A stretch of 64,000 nucleotides of DNA, taken from contig NZ_JBHUIW010000012.1 in the NCBI RefSeq assembly GCF_042682915.1, forward strand, positions 62,001 through 126,000, given 5' to 3'. The notes beneath the pieces were generated by a model. It had not been told where the DNA came from, made no database searches, and saw only the letters and a list, made by a program, of their open reading frames with translations. The stretch is from Rhodoplanes azumiensis (GTDB lineage: Bacteria; Pseudomonadota; Alphaproteobacteria; Rhizobiales; Xanthobacteraceae). The translations under genes were made by a program, and so were the position numbers. This document shows positions 16,178 to 27,573 of this stretch, piece after piece (within the stretch, counting starts at the first letter, position 1; each line of letters begins with the position of its first letter).

Positions 16178-18097
16178 TCAGTCGAGCGGTGTGTCGAACA
16201 CCGGCTTGCGCGGCTCGGGCGGGCGAAACCCGGGCGACCGAGGCTGGTGCCGCGTCGGCGGCCCGACGGCGCGGGCCGGCCGGGTGACGCCTGTTCGGCC
16301 CGTCGTCGCGATCGGCGGCTCGGGCGGCTCCGGCGCCGCCCTGTCGGCCGGTCCGTCGGGCGTCTGGTCGGGCGTGATGCACCGCCACTCGGCCCGGGTC
16401 GCCGGCCCTTCGCCCGGTGGCCCTTCGCTCTGCGGCGTCACGGCCGGGACGGCGAGCTCGCGGCCCGCGCAGGCCGGGCGTTCGGCCGCCTTCGCAGGGT
16501 CGAGCGCCGGGGTCGGTCCGGCAACGGCCGGCGGCGAAATAGGCGGCGCCGAACGGGCCGGCGCGGGGCTCGGCATCGGATCCGGTGCCGGGCTCGGCAC
16601 CGGCGGTACGGCAGACGCCCGCCCCGACATCTCGTCCTGCGGACCCGGAGGCTCGCCCGTCGGCGGCACGGCCGATGGTGGTGTTGCGCCCACCGGGTCG
16701 GGAGACGGCCCGGGCGACGGCGGCGCCGGCGAGGCGGCGGGCTCCGGCATTGGCGGCGCGGGCTGCGGCACGGCCGGAGTACCGACGACCGTGTCGGCCG
16801 GGGTCGGCGGAGGAGCCGCCGGCAACGCCGCTTCGGCCGGCGACAAGGAGACCGATGGCGGCGAGTCGGGAGGCGACGAGGCTGGTGGCGGAGAGGTCGG
16901 TGGCGGAGAGGCCATTGGCGTCGCGGCGACGTCCGGAGTTGCGATGCTCGGCGCTGCGATGGTCGGCGCGGCCGGTCCCTCCGCGTCCTGCCGGAGGAGA
17001 TGCGCGCCGGCCAGATAGGCGACGACGATCGCGGCCGACCAGGCGGCCGGGCGCCACGGCCCGAGCCCGCGCCCTGCTCCGCCGGACGACCCGGCAGGCG
17101 GGGCCGAAGGCGACCCGGTTGTCGCAGGAGACGACCGGCCGGACCAGCCGAACAGCCTCCACCCGCCGCCCGCCGCCGGGCGTGCGTCGGGGCGCGCCGG
17201 GGCGCGCGGGCCGATCCCCGTCTGCGCCGCGAAGTCGGCGAGGCTCGGCACCGCCTCGACGTCGCCGGCACACAACGCCGCGAAGGCGCGCGCCGCCGGC
17301 CGCAGCGGGCGCAGCCGGTCGAGCGCCGCGATCACGGCCGACTTGCGCGGATCCTCGAAATCGCTCTTGCGGAACAGGAGCCCGTTCTCGACCGCGTGCT
17401 CGGCATAGAGCCGCGGCGCCATGATCGCGGTCTGCAGCGCGAGATAGATGGCGATCGCCGAGAAGCGGTCGATATGCGGGCCGAAGACCTGCCGGCGGCG
17501 GCCGGGATGCTGATAGTTCTGGTGCCCGCTCTCGACCGCCGGCCGCCCCGCCATGGCCGGGACGAACATGCCGTCGTAGTCGATCAGCCGCAGCCGGTCG
17601 GCGACCAGGATGTTGTCGTGCTGCAGGTCGCCGTGGGCGAAGCCCTGCTGCTCGGTCGAGGCCGTGAAGGCGAGGATGTCGGCGGCGATCTTTCGCAGCG
17701 CCTCCGGCGTGTCGAGATTGGCGCTCACATAGGTATCGAGCGGGACGCCGTCGGCCCAGTCCATCAGCAGGCCGGGATAGCGCACCCCCTCGATCTGCAC
17801 GGCCTGCGGCAGATACTCGAAGCCGACGAACTGCCGCGGCGTGCGCTCGGTCAGGAACGCCGCGATCGCGGCGTAGCGGTCGGCGCGGTCGGGCACGTGG
17901 CGGGTGAACAGCTTCAGCGCCTTCGGCCGGCCGCTCGGATCCTCCAGCGCGAAGGTCGCGGCGTAGTTGCCGGTGAACAGCACCGGTCGGTTGATGCGCT
18001 TCATCCGCCGGAACGTCAGCCCGGCGAGCCGCGGATGCACGAAGGCGCGCTTCGCGACGGCGAGCGAGTAGTCGTTGGCGGTCGGCCACCCAGCCAT
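16178..18097 (-). CDS. membrane-anchored Ser/Thr protein kinase, YegI-like, with Pro-rich tail
   Basis: A 639-residue protein. An N-terminal kinase-like domain (about 25-300) shows the lysine in KALKLF (K62), the catalytic loop HGDLQHDN (H155-N162) and the metal-binding DYDG (173-176, in place of DFG). The glycine loop is poorly formed (FTGNYAATFAL). A single hydrophobic helix lies at about 351-368, followed by a disordered tail of some 270 residues dominated by Pro, Ala and Ser, expected outside the cytoplasm. Third gene of an operon after a vWA gene and a PP2C phosphatase (4-base gap), matching the E. coli yegI-yegK-yegL set and the TerY-P type triads described for Ter-linked systems. Targets unknown. 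Confidence 0.82.
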   Translation of the reverse strand: MAGWPTANDYSLAVAKRAFVHPRLAGLTFRRMKRINRPVLFTGNYAATFALEDPSGRPKALKLFTRHVPDRADRYAAIAAFLTERTPRQFVGFEYLPQAVQIEGVRYPGLLMDWADGVPLDTYVSANLDTPEALRKIAADILAFTASTEQQGFAHGDLQHDNILVADRLRLIDYDGMFVPAMAGRPAVESGHQNYQHPGRRRQVFGPHIDRFSAIAIYLALQTAIMAPRLYAEHAVENGLLFRKSDFEDPRKSAVIAALDRLRPLRPAARAFAALCAGDVEAVPSLADFAAQTGIGPRAPARPDARPAAGGGWRLFGWSGRSSPATTGSPSAPPAGSSGGAGRGLGPWRPAAWSAAIVVAYLAGAHLLRQDAEGPAAPTIAAPSIATPDVAATPMASPPPTSPPPASSPPDSPPSVSLSPAEAALPAAPPPTPADTVVGTPAVPQPAPPMPEPAASPAPPSPGPSPDPVGATPPSAVPPTGEPPGPQDEMSGRASAVPPVPSPAPDPMPSPAPARSAPPISPPAVAGPTPALDPAKAAERPACAGRELAVPAVTPQSEGPPGEGPATRAEWRCITPDQTPDGPADRAAPEPPEPPIATTGRTGVTRPARAVGPPTRHQPRSPGFRPPEPRKPVFDTPLD

Positions 18098-18101
18098 GGC
18101 G

Positions 18102-18884
18102 CTACCCGGTCTCGACGATCATGAGGGTCGTGTCGTCGCGCCGCAGCCGGCCGGCGGCACGCTCCGCGATCACGAGATCCGCGAAGGCCGTCTGGCTGTC
18201 GATCGCCTGCAGGCGGGCGAGGCGGGCCGCGGCGTCGCCGAGCAGCCAGGCGCCCAGCGCGTCGGTCATCAGGCAGAACGCCGTCCGGGCGTGCGGCGTG
18301 TAACGGCCGACCGTCCAGATGCCGGACTGGTCGAGCAGATGCACGCCGTCGACGACATTGGTGTGATCGGCGGTCGAGAGCAGCACCGGCCGGCGCTCGA
18401 ACGCCGCCGGCGTCGACAGCGGGAAGGACCGCACCAGCGTCGGCCCCGCGCCCGCGCCGTTCGCGGTGCCGTCACCCTCGCCTGCGGTGTCGGCCGCTCC
18501 CGCGGGCGCGCCTTCGGCGACGACGCAGATCGAGTCGCCGATCGCCTGGATCGCGTAGAGATGCTCCTTCGGCCACAGCATCAGGCCGACCAGCGCGGCG
18601 TAGCTGCCGCGCCGGTAGGCGTTGCGCCGGTAGGGCGGCCATTTGCGCATGTCGAAGGACTGCTCGTAGGTCGCCCGCGCGCCGGCGAGCAGGGTGCGGT
18701 CGAGCGGCGCGTGCGCCACGAAAGCGGCGGCGAGCGCCCGCGCCCATCGCCCGGAGGCGAACGACTCGGTCGCCCCGTCGCACACCGCGAAGGCGGTCGC
18801 CGCCGCATTGGCCGCGAAGGCGTCCTCGTTCTCGGACGGCACCTCGGGCTCCTTGGGCACCGACCAGGCACGCACCCGGCGCAT
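18102..18884 (-). CDS. PP2C-family protein phosphatase (YegK-like)
   Basis: A 260-residue PP2C-type Ser/Thr phosphatase. Metal-binding motifs are in order: SENEDAF (D21), VCDGATE (D36-G37), LMTDALG and the terminal RRDDTTLMIV. A short Gly/Ala-rich insertion lies near residues 125-145. It is expected to need Mn/Mg and to reverse phosphorylation by the kinase encoded four bases downstream. The vWA gene ends 15 bases upstream, so all three are one transcript. No membrane segment, so it should be cytosolic. Confidence 0.88.
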   Translation of the reverse strand: MRRVRAWSVPKEPEVPSENEDAFAANAAATAFAVCDGATESFASGRWARALAAAFVAHAPLDRTLLAGARATYEQSFDMRKWPPYRRNAYRRGSYAALVGLMLWPKEHLYAIQAIGDSICVVAEGAPAGAADTAGEGDGTANGAGAGPTLVRSFPLSTPAAFERRPVLLSTADHTNVVDGVHLLDQSGIWTVGRYTPHARTAFCLMTDALGAWLLGDAAARLARLQAIDSQTAFADLVIAERAAGRLRRDDTTLMIVETG

Positions 18885-18899
18885 CGCCCCACCCGGCCG

Positions 18900-19844
18900 T
18901 CAGGCCGGGCTCGCCTCCTTGGTCGGCTGCGCCGACGCGGGCTGTGCCGAGGCGGGCTGCGCCGACGCGGGCTCCATGGCGACCACCGGCTCGGCGTCGG
19001 CCGGCGCGACGTAGACGGGCGCATTGGCCGGCCGCGTGCCGATCTGGAAGAAGCGGGCGATCGTGTCGGTGCCGGCCTTGAAGCCGAAGAAGCGCGAGGT
19101 CGCCGTCGTCTCGTAGGACTCGGCGACGGCCGGGCGCAGCGGCTCCGGGATCTCGCTCGACATGCGGAACAGCTTCTTGGCGTAGACGTCGGGCAGCGCC
19201 GCCTCGTCGGACGGGAAGACGATCTCCTTGCCGGTCTCCCGGCTGACATGGAGATTGAACAGAAGAACGGCGCCGTCCCAGGTGGTGATCGCCTTGATCT
19301 CGTTCGCCACCGGCTCCGGGTCGCCGTCGGTCGGCTCGCCGTCGGTGACGTGGAAGACGATCGGCGGGAACGAGGCGGGATGCTCCTTCACCCAGGCCGC
19401 GACGATGTCGCGGGTCTTCTCCAGCGCCTTGACCATCGGGGTGTCGCCGACCGCGACCGGCTCGAACCACACCTCGGATTCGACCTCCTCGTCGCGCATC
19501 TTGCCGTCCGGGCCCGGCACCTTGATGGTGACGGTCTCGATCCGCAGCGGCGCGTCGGCGACCCGCGAGATCGGCAGGAAGAAATCGTCGGTGCCCTTCC
19601 AGACGTTGCGCACCTCGCCGTCCGAATAGCCGAGCGCGGCGACATGGAAATAGTCGCGCACCTGCTCGTCGCCGCGGGTGCACTGGTTGACCAGCTCGCG
19701 CAGCGCGTCGTTGACGCTGCGCGCCAGGAAGCCGGCGAGCGTCCGGCGGGTGTTGTTGAAGGCGTCGTTCATCGACGACGACTGATCGATCACGAACACG
19801 AAGGCCGCGGGATGCTTGCGGCTGATCTCGGCATCGTATGGCAT
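18900..19844 (-). CDS. von Willebrand A domain protein (YegL/TerY-like)
   Basis: A 314-residue protein whose vWA domain spans about residues 10-240. The MIDAS motif is intact: DQSSS at 20-24, the threonine of GDTPMVKAL, and HVTDGEPTDGD. The C-terminal 60 residues are Ala/Pro-rich with a thrice-repeated ASAQP. The ATG at 19844 gives MPYDAEISRKHPAAFVFVIDQ, the usual short lead into a vWA; an open frame continues upstream but lacks coding character. First gene of the vWA-PP2C-kinase operon. By family knowledge such proteins are metal-dependent adaptors; here it probably presents a target to, or is regulated by, the kinase/phosphatase pair. Confidence 0.87.
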   Translation of the reverse strand: MPYDAEISRKHPAAFVFVIDQSSSMNDAFNNTRRTLAGFLARSVNDALRELVNQCTRGDEQVRDYFHVAALGYSDGEVRNVWKGTDDFFLPISRVADAPLRIETVTIKVPGPDGKMRDEEVESEVWFEPVAVGDTPMVKALEKTRDIVAAWVKEHPASFPPIVFHVTDGEPTDGDPEPVANEIKAITTWDGAVLLFNLHVSRETGKEIVFPSDEAALPDVYAKKLFRMSSEIPEPLRPAVAESYETTATSRFFGFKAGTDTIARFFQIGTRPANAPVYVAPADAEPVVAMEPASAQPASAQPASAQPTKEASPA

Positions 19845-20086
19845 GGGCTGAATCTCGCGGTGGAGCGGCAATGCTCCAAGCTGTACCACCCGGGCCGGAG
19901 ACGGTCGAGCCGCGCGACACCGGATCGGGCGCGCGCCGGGCTGCGGCGGTCTCCTTCCCCGCTCCGCCCGCGGGCTTTCGCGGCCCTGCCTGGACAAACT
20001 GCCCCGTGTCGCGCCGGGCGGTTCCGGTCTACTGTCATCGTTCGATTCTACCGGACGTCGATCGCCCGACCGCGGCCGCCGCGCCG

Positions 20087-20118
20087 CATTTCGGCGGAGA
20101 GTCATTTCGGCGGAGAGT
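20087..20118. repeat. perfect 16-bp tandem duplication over a ribosome-binding site
   Basis: CATTTCGGCGGAGAGT occurs twice without spacer (20087-20102 and 20103-20118). The second copy supplies the GGAGAG ribosome site for the GTG at 20122, so the duplication also doubled the Shine-Dalgarno sequence. It ends the divergent promoter region between the vWA operon and the hydrolase gene (19845-20121), which otherwise shows no strong motif. Confidence 0.85.
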
Positions 20119-20121
20119 GCC

Positions 20122-20655
20122 GTGCCGACCATCGATCCCAAGCGATCGACCCTCGTGGTCGTCGACTTTCAGGACCGCCTGATGCCGGTGATCGCCGAGG
20201 CGGAGACCGCGATCGCCAATGCGCGCCGCCTGCTCGAGGGCGCCGCCTTGGTCGGCATCCCGGTCGTGTTCACCGAGCAGAACCCGAAGGGGCTCGGCCG
20301 CACCGTCGCCGGGCTGCCGACCGCCGGCCATCCGGTGATCGCCAAGCAGACCTTCGACTCGCTGCCGGCGCCCGGCTTCCTGCCGGCCCTGGCGCCCGCC
20401 CACGCGCTCGTCGTGGTCGGCTGCGAGGCGCATGTCTGCGTCTGCCAGACCGTGTTGGGCCTCTTGGCCCGCAAGCGCCAGGTCTATGTGGTGCGCGACG
20501 CCGTCGGCTCGCGCGCCGCCGAGAGCAAGGAGACGGCGCTGCGCCGCATGGAGCGCCACGGCGCCGAGATCGTGACCACCGAGATGGTGCTGTTCGAGTG
20601 GGTCGAGTCGGCCGAGCACCCGAAGTTCCGCGACGTCGCCAAGCTGGTGAGATGA
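20122..20655 (+). CDS. isochorismatase-family cysteine hydrolase
   Basis: A 177-residue alpha/beta hydrolase of the isochorismatase-like fold with the catalytic triad in place: D15 (VVVDFQD), K75 (IAKQTFDS) and C106 (CEAHVCV). Its short length and FTEQNPKGLG phrase place it with the YcaC/ISOC-like branch of unknown substrate rather than nicotinamidases. GTG start at 20122. It is divergent from the kinase/phosphatase operon, and shares its 277-base promoter region. Confidence 0.87.
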   Translation: MPTIDPKRSTLVVVDFQDRLMPVIAEAETAIANARRLLEGAALVGIPVVFTEQNPKGLGRTVAGLPTAGHPVIAKQTFDSLPAPGFLPALAPAHALVVVGCEAHVCVCQTVLGLLARKRQVYVVRDAVGSRAAESKETALRRMERHGAEIVTTEMVLFEWVESAEHPKFRDVAKLVR

Positions 20656-20853
20656 GGGGGCGCCGGCGCGATCATATTCGCCGACGCTGAAATCCCGCGG
20701 CCGGGCAGGCCGTTGCGAGCCGCCCGCCGGATTTCGGTGCCGGCGCCGCCATCGCCGAACCGTCACGCCCCCGCCCTGGTCCCTGACGATTGCCGCCCGC
20801 TTCGTCGCCGATCCTGGCAGCCTCAACGATTCACGCTCGTCGGGGGGCTGAGC

Positions 20854-21159
20854 ATGATCGTCCTGGACTGGATCGTCGCCGCGCTGGTCGGCGGCTTCGT
20901 CGCGGCTGCGGCCGTCGAAGCGCAGCTCTATCGCGACCGGAAGACCTCCGGCGCCCGCCCGCGATCGGAGCGGCCGCCGGCGGCGCACGGGCTGTGGAGC
21001 GTCGCCGAGGCGGCGTGGATCGGGGCGCACGGCGCGGGGCCGCGTCGGCTCCCCGCCCCGGAGCCCGACCGGCCGGGCTTCGCGACCGCCGGCGCCTACG
21101 ACGTTCGTGTGCAGTGGGCGCCGGACCGGGCACCGCGGCGGCGTCGACGCCGGCGCTGA
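20854..21159 (+). CDS. small single-pass membrane protein, copy 1 (paralogue of 21976)
   Basis: A 101-residue protein starting at ATG 20854 behind a GGGGGG run. The first 22 residues, MIVLDWIVAALVGGFVAAAA, form one membrane helix; the rest is Pro/Arg-rich, ending in a run of seven arginines. No family is recognised. The N-terminus matches the 43-residue protein at 21976 (M-I-x3-W-I-x3-LV-x-GFV pattern), and the 60 bases before both start codons are also alike, so the two arose by duplication. The gene for aspartate decarboxylase lies between them. Confidence 0.55.
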   Translation: MIVLDWIVAALVGGFVAAAAVEAQLYRDRKTSGARPRSERPPAAHGLWSVAEAAWIGAHGAGPRRLPAPEPDRPGFATAGAYDVRVQWAPDRAPRRRRRRR

Positions 21160-21238
21160 GCCGCGGCTCCGGCCTGCGGGCGACCCGGTTGGCACAGCCG
21201 CAAAAATCTGGCATGGGAGCGCCGCCGAGGAGCCCCCG

Positions 21239-21628
21239 ATGCATATCCGGATGTTCTGGTCGAAAATCCACCGCGCGACCATCACGCATGCCGACCTCCA
21301 TTACGAGGGCAGCTGCACCATCGACGCCGACCTCATGGACGCCGCGAAGATCCTGACCAACCAGGAGCTTCACGTGTGGAACGTGACCCGCGGCACGCGC
21401 CTCGTCACCTACGCGATCGAGGGCGAGCGCGGCTCCGGCGTGATCTGCATCAACGGCGCGGCGGCGCACGGCAACACGCCGGGCGACCTCGTGATCCTCG
21501 CGACCTTCGCCGACATGACGGCCGAGGAGGCGAAGCGCCACGTCCCGACCGTCGTCCAGGTCGACGCCGACAACCGCATCGCCCACATCCGCGACGAGCT
21601 CCCCGGCCCGGCGCTGCGGGCGATCTGA
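21239..21628 (+). CDS. panD: aspartate 1-decarboxylase (pyruvoyl enzyme)
   Basis: A 129-residue PanD proenzyme, which makes beta-alanine for pantothenate and CoA. The self-processing site G24-S25 is in HYEGSCTID; K9, R54, T57 and Y58 of the active site are present, as is the NGAAAH motif. The start ATG at 21239 (MHIRMFWSKIHRATIT) aligns with the family; GAGGAG lies about six bases upstream. panB and panC are not adjacent. It stands between the two small membrane protein genes. Confidence 0.93.
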   Translation: MHIRMFWSKIHRATITHADLHYEGSCTIDADLMDAAKILTNQELHVWNVTRGTRLVTYAIEGERGSGVICINGAAAHGNTPGDLVILATFADMTAEEAKRHVPTVVQVDADNRIAHIRDELPGPALRAI

Positions 21629-21642
21629 TTCTTTTCAGCTGC

Positions 21643-21740
21643 GTCGGGTGGGTAGAGGCGTGAACGCGCCGTGCCCGCGTCGTGCGACGTCGATGACCAG
21701 ACCGCGTGGGCACGGCGCTTGCGCGCCTATGCCCACCCTA
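21643..21740. repeat. dispersed intergenic repeat, family B
   Basis: Edges GCGTCGGGTGGGTAGAGGCG and TATGCCCACCCTACG with a central GTGCCCGCG / CGTGGGCAC inversion. Related to the element at 9572. It fills the first part of the 347-base gap after panD; the rest of the gap (to 21975) is the leader of the second small membrane protein and holds no other gene. Confidence 0.65.
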
Positions 21741-21975
21741 CGAGTTTCGATCCCGCACGAACCCGGCGCTCTCCCGCCCGACCATATTCCCCCGCCCGGA
21801 ATTCTCCCCGCCGCGACGTCGTTTGCCGTCGCGCCACGGTCCCCCGCACCGTCCGTCACCGGCCGACACATCGCGAAATCTCCCCGCGCCGGCCGCGATC
21901 CGACACCGCTGCCGCCGGAGTCTTCGGCGACGCTGGCCTGGTTGACGGACCATGACTCGTTCGGGGGGACAGAGC

Positions 21976-22107
21976 ATGATCGAGCCACACTGGATCGCAT
22001 TGTCGCTGGTCGCCGGCTTCGTGGGGCTGGCCGCGACCGCCTGCATCGTCGAATGGCGCCGGCTCGCGGCGGAGACGCGGCCGGGGGCCGGCTCGAGCCG
22101 GATGTGA
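21976..22107 (+). CDS. 43-residue single-pass membrane microprotein, copy 2
   Basis: ATG at 21976 gives MIEPHWIALSLVAGFVGLAA and continues to a TGA at 22105-22107, 43 residues in all, with one membrane helix and a short basic tail (EWRRLAAETRPG). GGGGGGA stands eight to ten bases before the start, in the same context as copy 1 at 20854. Conservation of the N-terminal helix and of the upstream 60 bases between the two copies is the main evidence that it is a gene. Function unknown. Confidence 0.5.
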   Translation: MIEPHWIALSLVAGFVGLAATACIVEWRRLAAETRPGAGSSRM

Positions 22108-22187
22108 CGACGCGCGGCGACCGCCGCGCCTGATCGCCGCCGGATCCCGGTTCGCGGCGCGTCGCGCCGCGCCCGGCACACGAGCGA

Positions 22188-25019
<2,832 letters not shown>

Positions 25020-25313
25020 GTGCGGAGAATCCCGGCGAATCCGTTGCCCTTTAGATAGTCCATCGCGGCTGCGAAAGCCAGTTTCGCGGGCCGCGGCGCA
25101 CCGATATCTTTCCCTTTGTTCAGAGACAGTTAGCTGGACAGCCCACCGCCCGGGCGACAATCCTGTGACGCGATGCGGCGAGGCGGGCGCGGCAGTCACG
25201 CTCGATCCACGATCGCAGACACGCCCCGCATCACATGGTTGTTATTTCGTCTTTTAGCTTCCTTTGATTGAATATGGCGACATCGTGGCGCCACTGTTTT
25301 CGGGAGGGTGCGA

Positions 25314-26714
25314 ATGACCGATGGTCGAGACCCTGGGACAGACAGCCGAAATACCGAGAAGAACTCCGGCGGCACCCAACTCCTGCTCTCGATCCAGCAG
25401 GACGGTCCGGACTACAAGGTCCACGGCAGTCAGCTCGAAACCGTCGGGGCGAAACTGCGGGGCAAGCCGCATTTCATGGTTCCCCTGACACTCGCCGCCC
25501 TGACAGCGCTGTTGGCGGGGACGCTCCAGGTCGTCAATTGGAGCAACACGGTGGCGGTCGAAGACGCCGGGGGCGCTACGGAGCGCGCCTTAAAGGTCAC
25601 CCAGGAGGTGACGGCCGCGATCGGCCGCCGGCATTATGCGACGCTGACGTTCATTCCGTCGCTGCGTGATCTCGTGCAGCCGAACGGCGAGGCGCATCCG
25701 GACACAGTCGTCTGGCCGCATCCCGAGAAAAATCGCCCGTCCGCGGTAGGCTTGGCATCCGAACCGCCAGGTCTCGTCGCGCCGGAGTTGTTTGCAAGTC
25801 GCGCCGACCACCCCGGAACATTCCAGAAGCCGATCGTCCAGAGACCTCCACAGCCGTCCGACGAGCCGATCGGAGTCGCATCCCAGTCACCCGCCGGCAG
25901 CGGCAATCCACTCGCCCCAGACAGCCCCGGGGTCGCCCCTCGTCCCGTGTCCAACGGTCAGACGGGTCGCGGTGATATTCCGAAGGCTGTTCCGCTCTCG
26001 CCGCCATATGTCGCATCCGCGACCGAAGGCGTGATCGCAGTCGACATATCGCCCGATGCTGCTGCGGCGATGGCTCAGTCCCGTCTCGAGGAATGGGAGA
26101 TCGCACTCAAGAAGCAGCGGTTCGAGGCCTACTACGCCAGCCTCAAGGAATGGAACGAGAGCATCGACCAGAAGCTCACCGACGTCCACTTCGCTCTCGA
26201 TCAGATGATCTTCGAGGACGCCGGTCAGACGAGCAAGCTGACGCATCAAGGGTTCGTGAAATTCTTCAACACGATGCGGGGCACCGATCAAAACGGGCGA
26301 ACGATCGCCGCCAAGCGGCTCGACTGCGCGCGCTTGCCCGTTCACGCGAATTTCGGGGAGGAACTCGAGACGATCGGCCTGACCGCCGACAGCCTGAAGA
26401 TGCGGCTTGCCGGCATCCATTTCTGCTTCATGGAGCTGAACACGATTCTGGACGAGGCGAAATCGAAGAAGCGGAAATGGACGCCGGAGCTCTATTCGGA
26501 GATCGTGCTTCGACACGGAAAGATCCGCGAGCTCGGCAGCGAGTTGAATTGTCTGGCGCTGCACCGGGTCGACTATTATCGGGCCAAGCGGGAGCGTTCG
26601 TTCATCAACCCGACGTCCCTCGTGTGGCGAATGCTCGGAGGTGTCGAGCAGGACGCCCGTGACCATTTCACGAATGCGATGTCGAAGTGCAGCGGGGTCA
26701 CGCGCGCGTCGTGA
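25314..26714 (+). CDS. unrecognised single-pass membrane protein, AT-richer than neighbours
   Basis: A 466-residue protein with no family I recognise. ATG 25314 is preceded by GGGAGGG at five to six bases. Residues 1-50 are polar and cytoplasmic, 54-75 form one membrane helix (MVPLTLAALTALLAGTLQVV), 76-120 look helical, 120-240 are Pro/Ser/Gly-rich and probably disordered, and 245-466 are long charged helices (SRLEEWEIALKKQRFEAYY) with three cysteines near the end. The base composition is visibly less GC-rich and codons such as AAA, TTC/TTT and GAA are commoner than next door, which hints at transfer. Divergent from gyrA. Confidence 0.75.
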   Translation: MTDGRDPGTDSRNTEKNSGGTQLLLSIQQDGPDYKVHGSQLETVGAKLRGKPHFMVPLTLAALTALLAGTLQVVNWSNTVAVEDAGGATERALKVTQEVTAAIGRRHYATLTFIPSLRDLVQPNGEAHPDTVVWPHPEKNRPSAVGLASEPPGLVAPELFASRADHPGTFQKPIVQRPPQPSDEPIGVASQSPAGSGNPLAPDSPGVAPRPVSNGQTGRGDIPKAVPLSPPYVASATEGVIAVDISPDAAAAMAQSRLEEWEIALKKQRFEAYYASLKEWNESIDQKLTDVHFALDQMIFEDAGQTSKLTHQGFVKFFNTMRGTDQNGRTIAAKRLDCARLPVHANFGEELETIGLTADSLKMRLAGIHFCFMELNTILDEAKSKKRKWTPELYSEIVLRHGKIRELGSELNCLALHRVDYYRAKRERSFINPTSLVWRMLGGVEQDARDHFTNAMSKCSGVTRAS

Positions 26715-26816
26715 CAGCCGGGAGCGCTCGCGACCATGACGGCCTCGACATCGACCATGCCGGTGGACGTTCTTTACTGATTTGACGGCGTCGGAGCTCG
26801 GCTCTACGCCCTAGGC

Positions 26817-27437
26817 ATGGATCTCGATTTTCTTCTCTCCGCCGCCGTCACGCTGTTCGTGGTGGTCGACCCGCTCGGGCTGGCGCCGGCCTTCCTGGCC
26901 GTCACCGAGGGGCTGCCGGCGGCGGCGCGCACCCGCGTCGGCCTGCGGGCGACCCTGATCGCCGTCGTGGTGCTGGTCGGGGCGGCGCTCGCCGGCGAAT
27001 GGCTGCTGCACCATCTCGGCATCGGCCTGCCGGCCTTCCGGATCGCCGGCGGGCTCCTCTTGTTCGCCGTCGCCTCCGAGATGGTGCTCGGGGTGCGCAT
27101 CGAGCGGCAATCCCGCGAGGCCGAACAGGCGATCGAGGAGCGGGTCCGTCACGTCGCCGCCTTCCCGTTGGCGATCCCGCTGATGGCCGGCCCCGGGGCG
27201 CTCACCGCGGCCATTCTGCTCGCCGGCCAGGCCGGCAGCCTCGCCCGGCTCGGCCTGCTGATCGGCGTGATCGTCGTCGTCTGCGCGCTGTGCCTCGTGG
27301 TGTTCCGCTTCGCCGGCCGGCTGTCGCGGTTCCTCGGCATCACCGGCAATGTCGTGCTGTCGCGCCTGCTCGGCGTCCTGTTGGCCGCGCTCGCCGTCCA
27401 ATACGTGATCGACGGCGCCAAGGCCGTGTGGGGCTGA
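26817..27437 (+). CDS. MarC-family integral membrane protein
   Basis: A 206-residue inner membrane protein of the MarC (UPF0056) family with six predicted helices. The family start (FLLSAAVTLFVVVDPLGLAPAF) and the second-half phrase FPLAIPLMAGPGALTA are present, and RIAGGLLLFAVASEMVLG covers helix three. Role unknown; the original link to multiple antibiotic resistance was not upheld. MarC genes commonly lie near ssb and gyrA in this order of bacteria, which fits here. Confidence 0.92.
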   Translation: MDLDFLLSAAVTLFVVVDPLGLAPAFLAVTEGLPAAARTRVGLRATLIAVVVLVGAALAGEWLLHHLGIGLPAFRIAGGLLLFAVASEMVLGVRIERQSREAEQAIEERVRHVAAFPLAIPLMAGPGALTAAILLAGQAGSLARLGLLIGVIVVVCALCLVVFRFAGRLSRFLGITGNVVLSRLLGVLLAALAVQYVIDGAKAVWG

Positions 27438-27445
27438 GGGAAGCC

Positions 27446-27567
27446 CTCATTCCGGGGTGCGGACCGTAAGTCCGCGAGCCCGGAATCCATACGCCCGGTG
27501 TGGATGGCTCACGAAAGACCGGGGTTATGGGTTCCGGGCTCGCCGCTGCGCGGCGCCCCGGAACGAC
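27446..27567. repeat. dispersed palindromic repeat, family A
   Basis: Left edge CTCATTCCGGGGTGC, internal GAGCCCGGAATCCA and GGTTCCGGGCTCGCCG-like arm, right edge CGGCGCCCCGGAACGAC. It lies between the convergent marC and decarboxylase genes. Confidence 0.8.
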
Positions 27568-27573
27568 GGGCTG

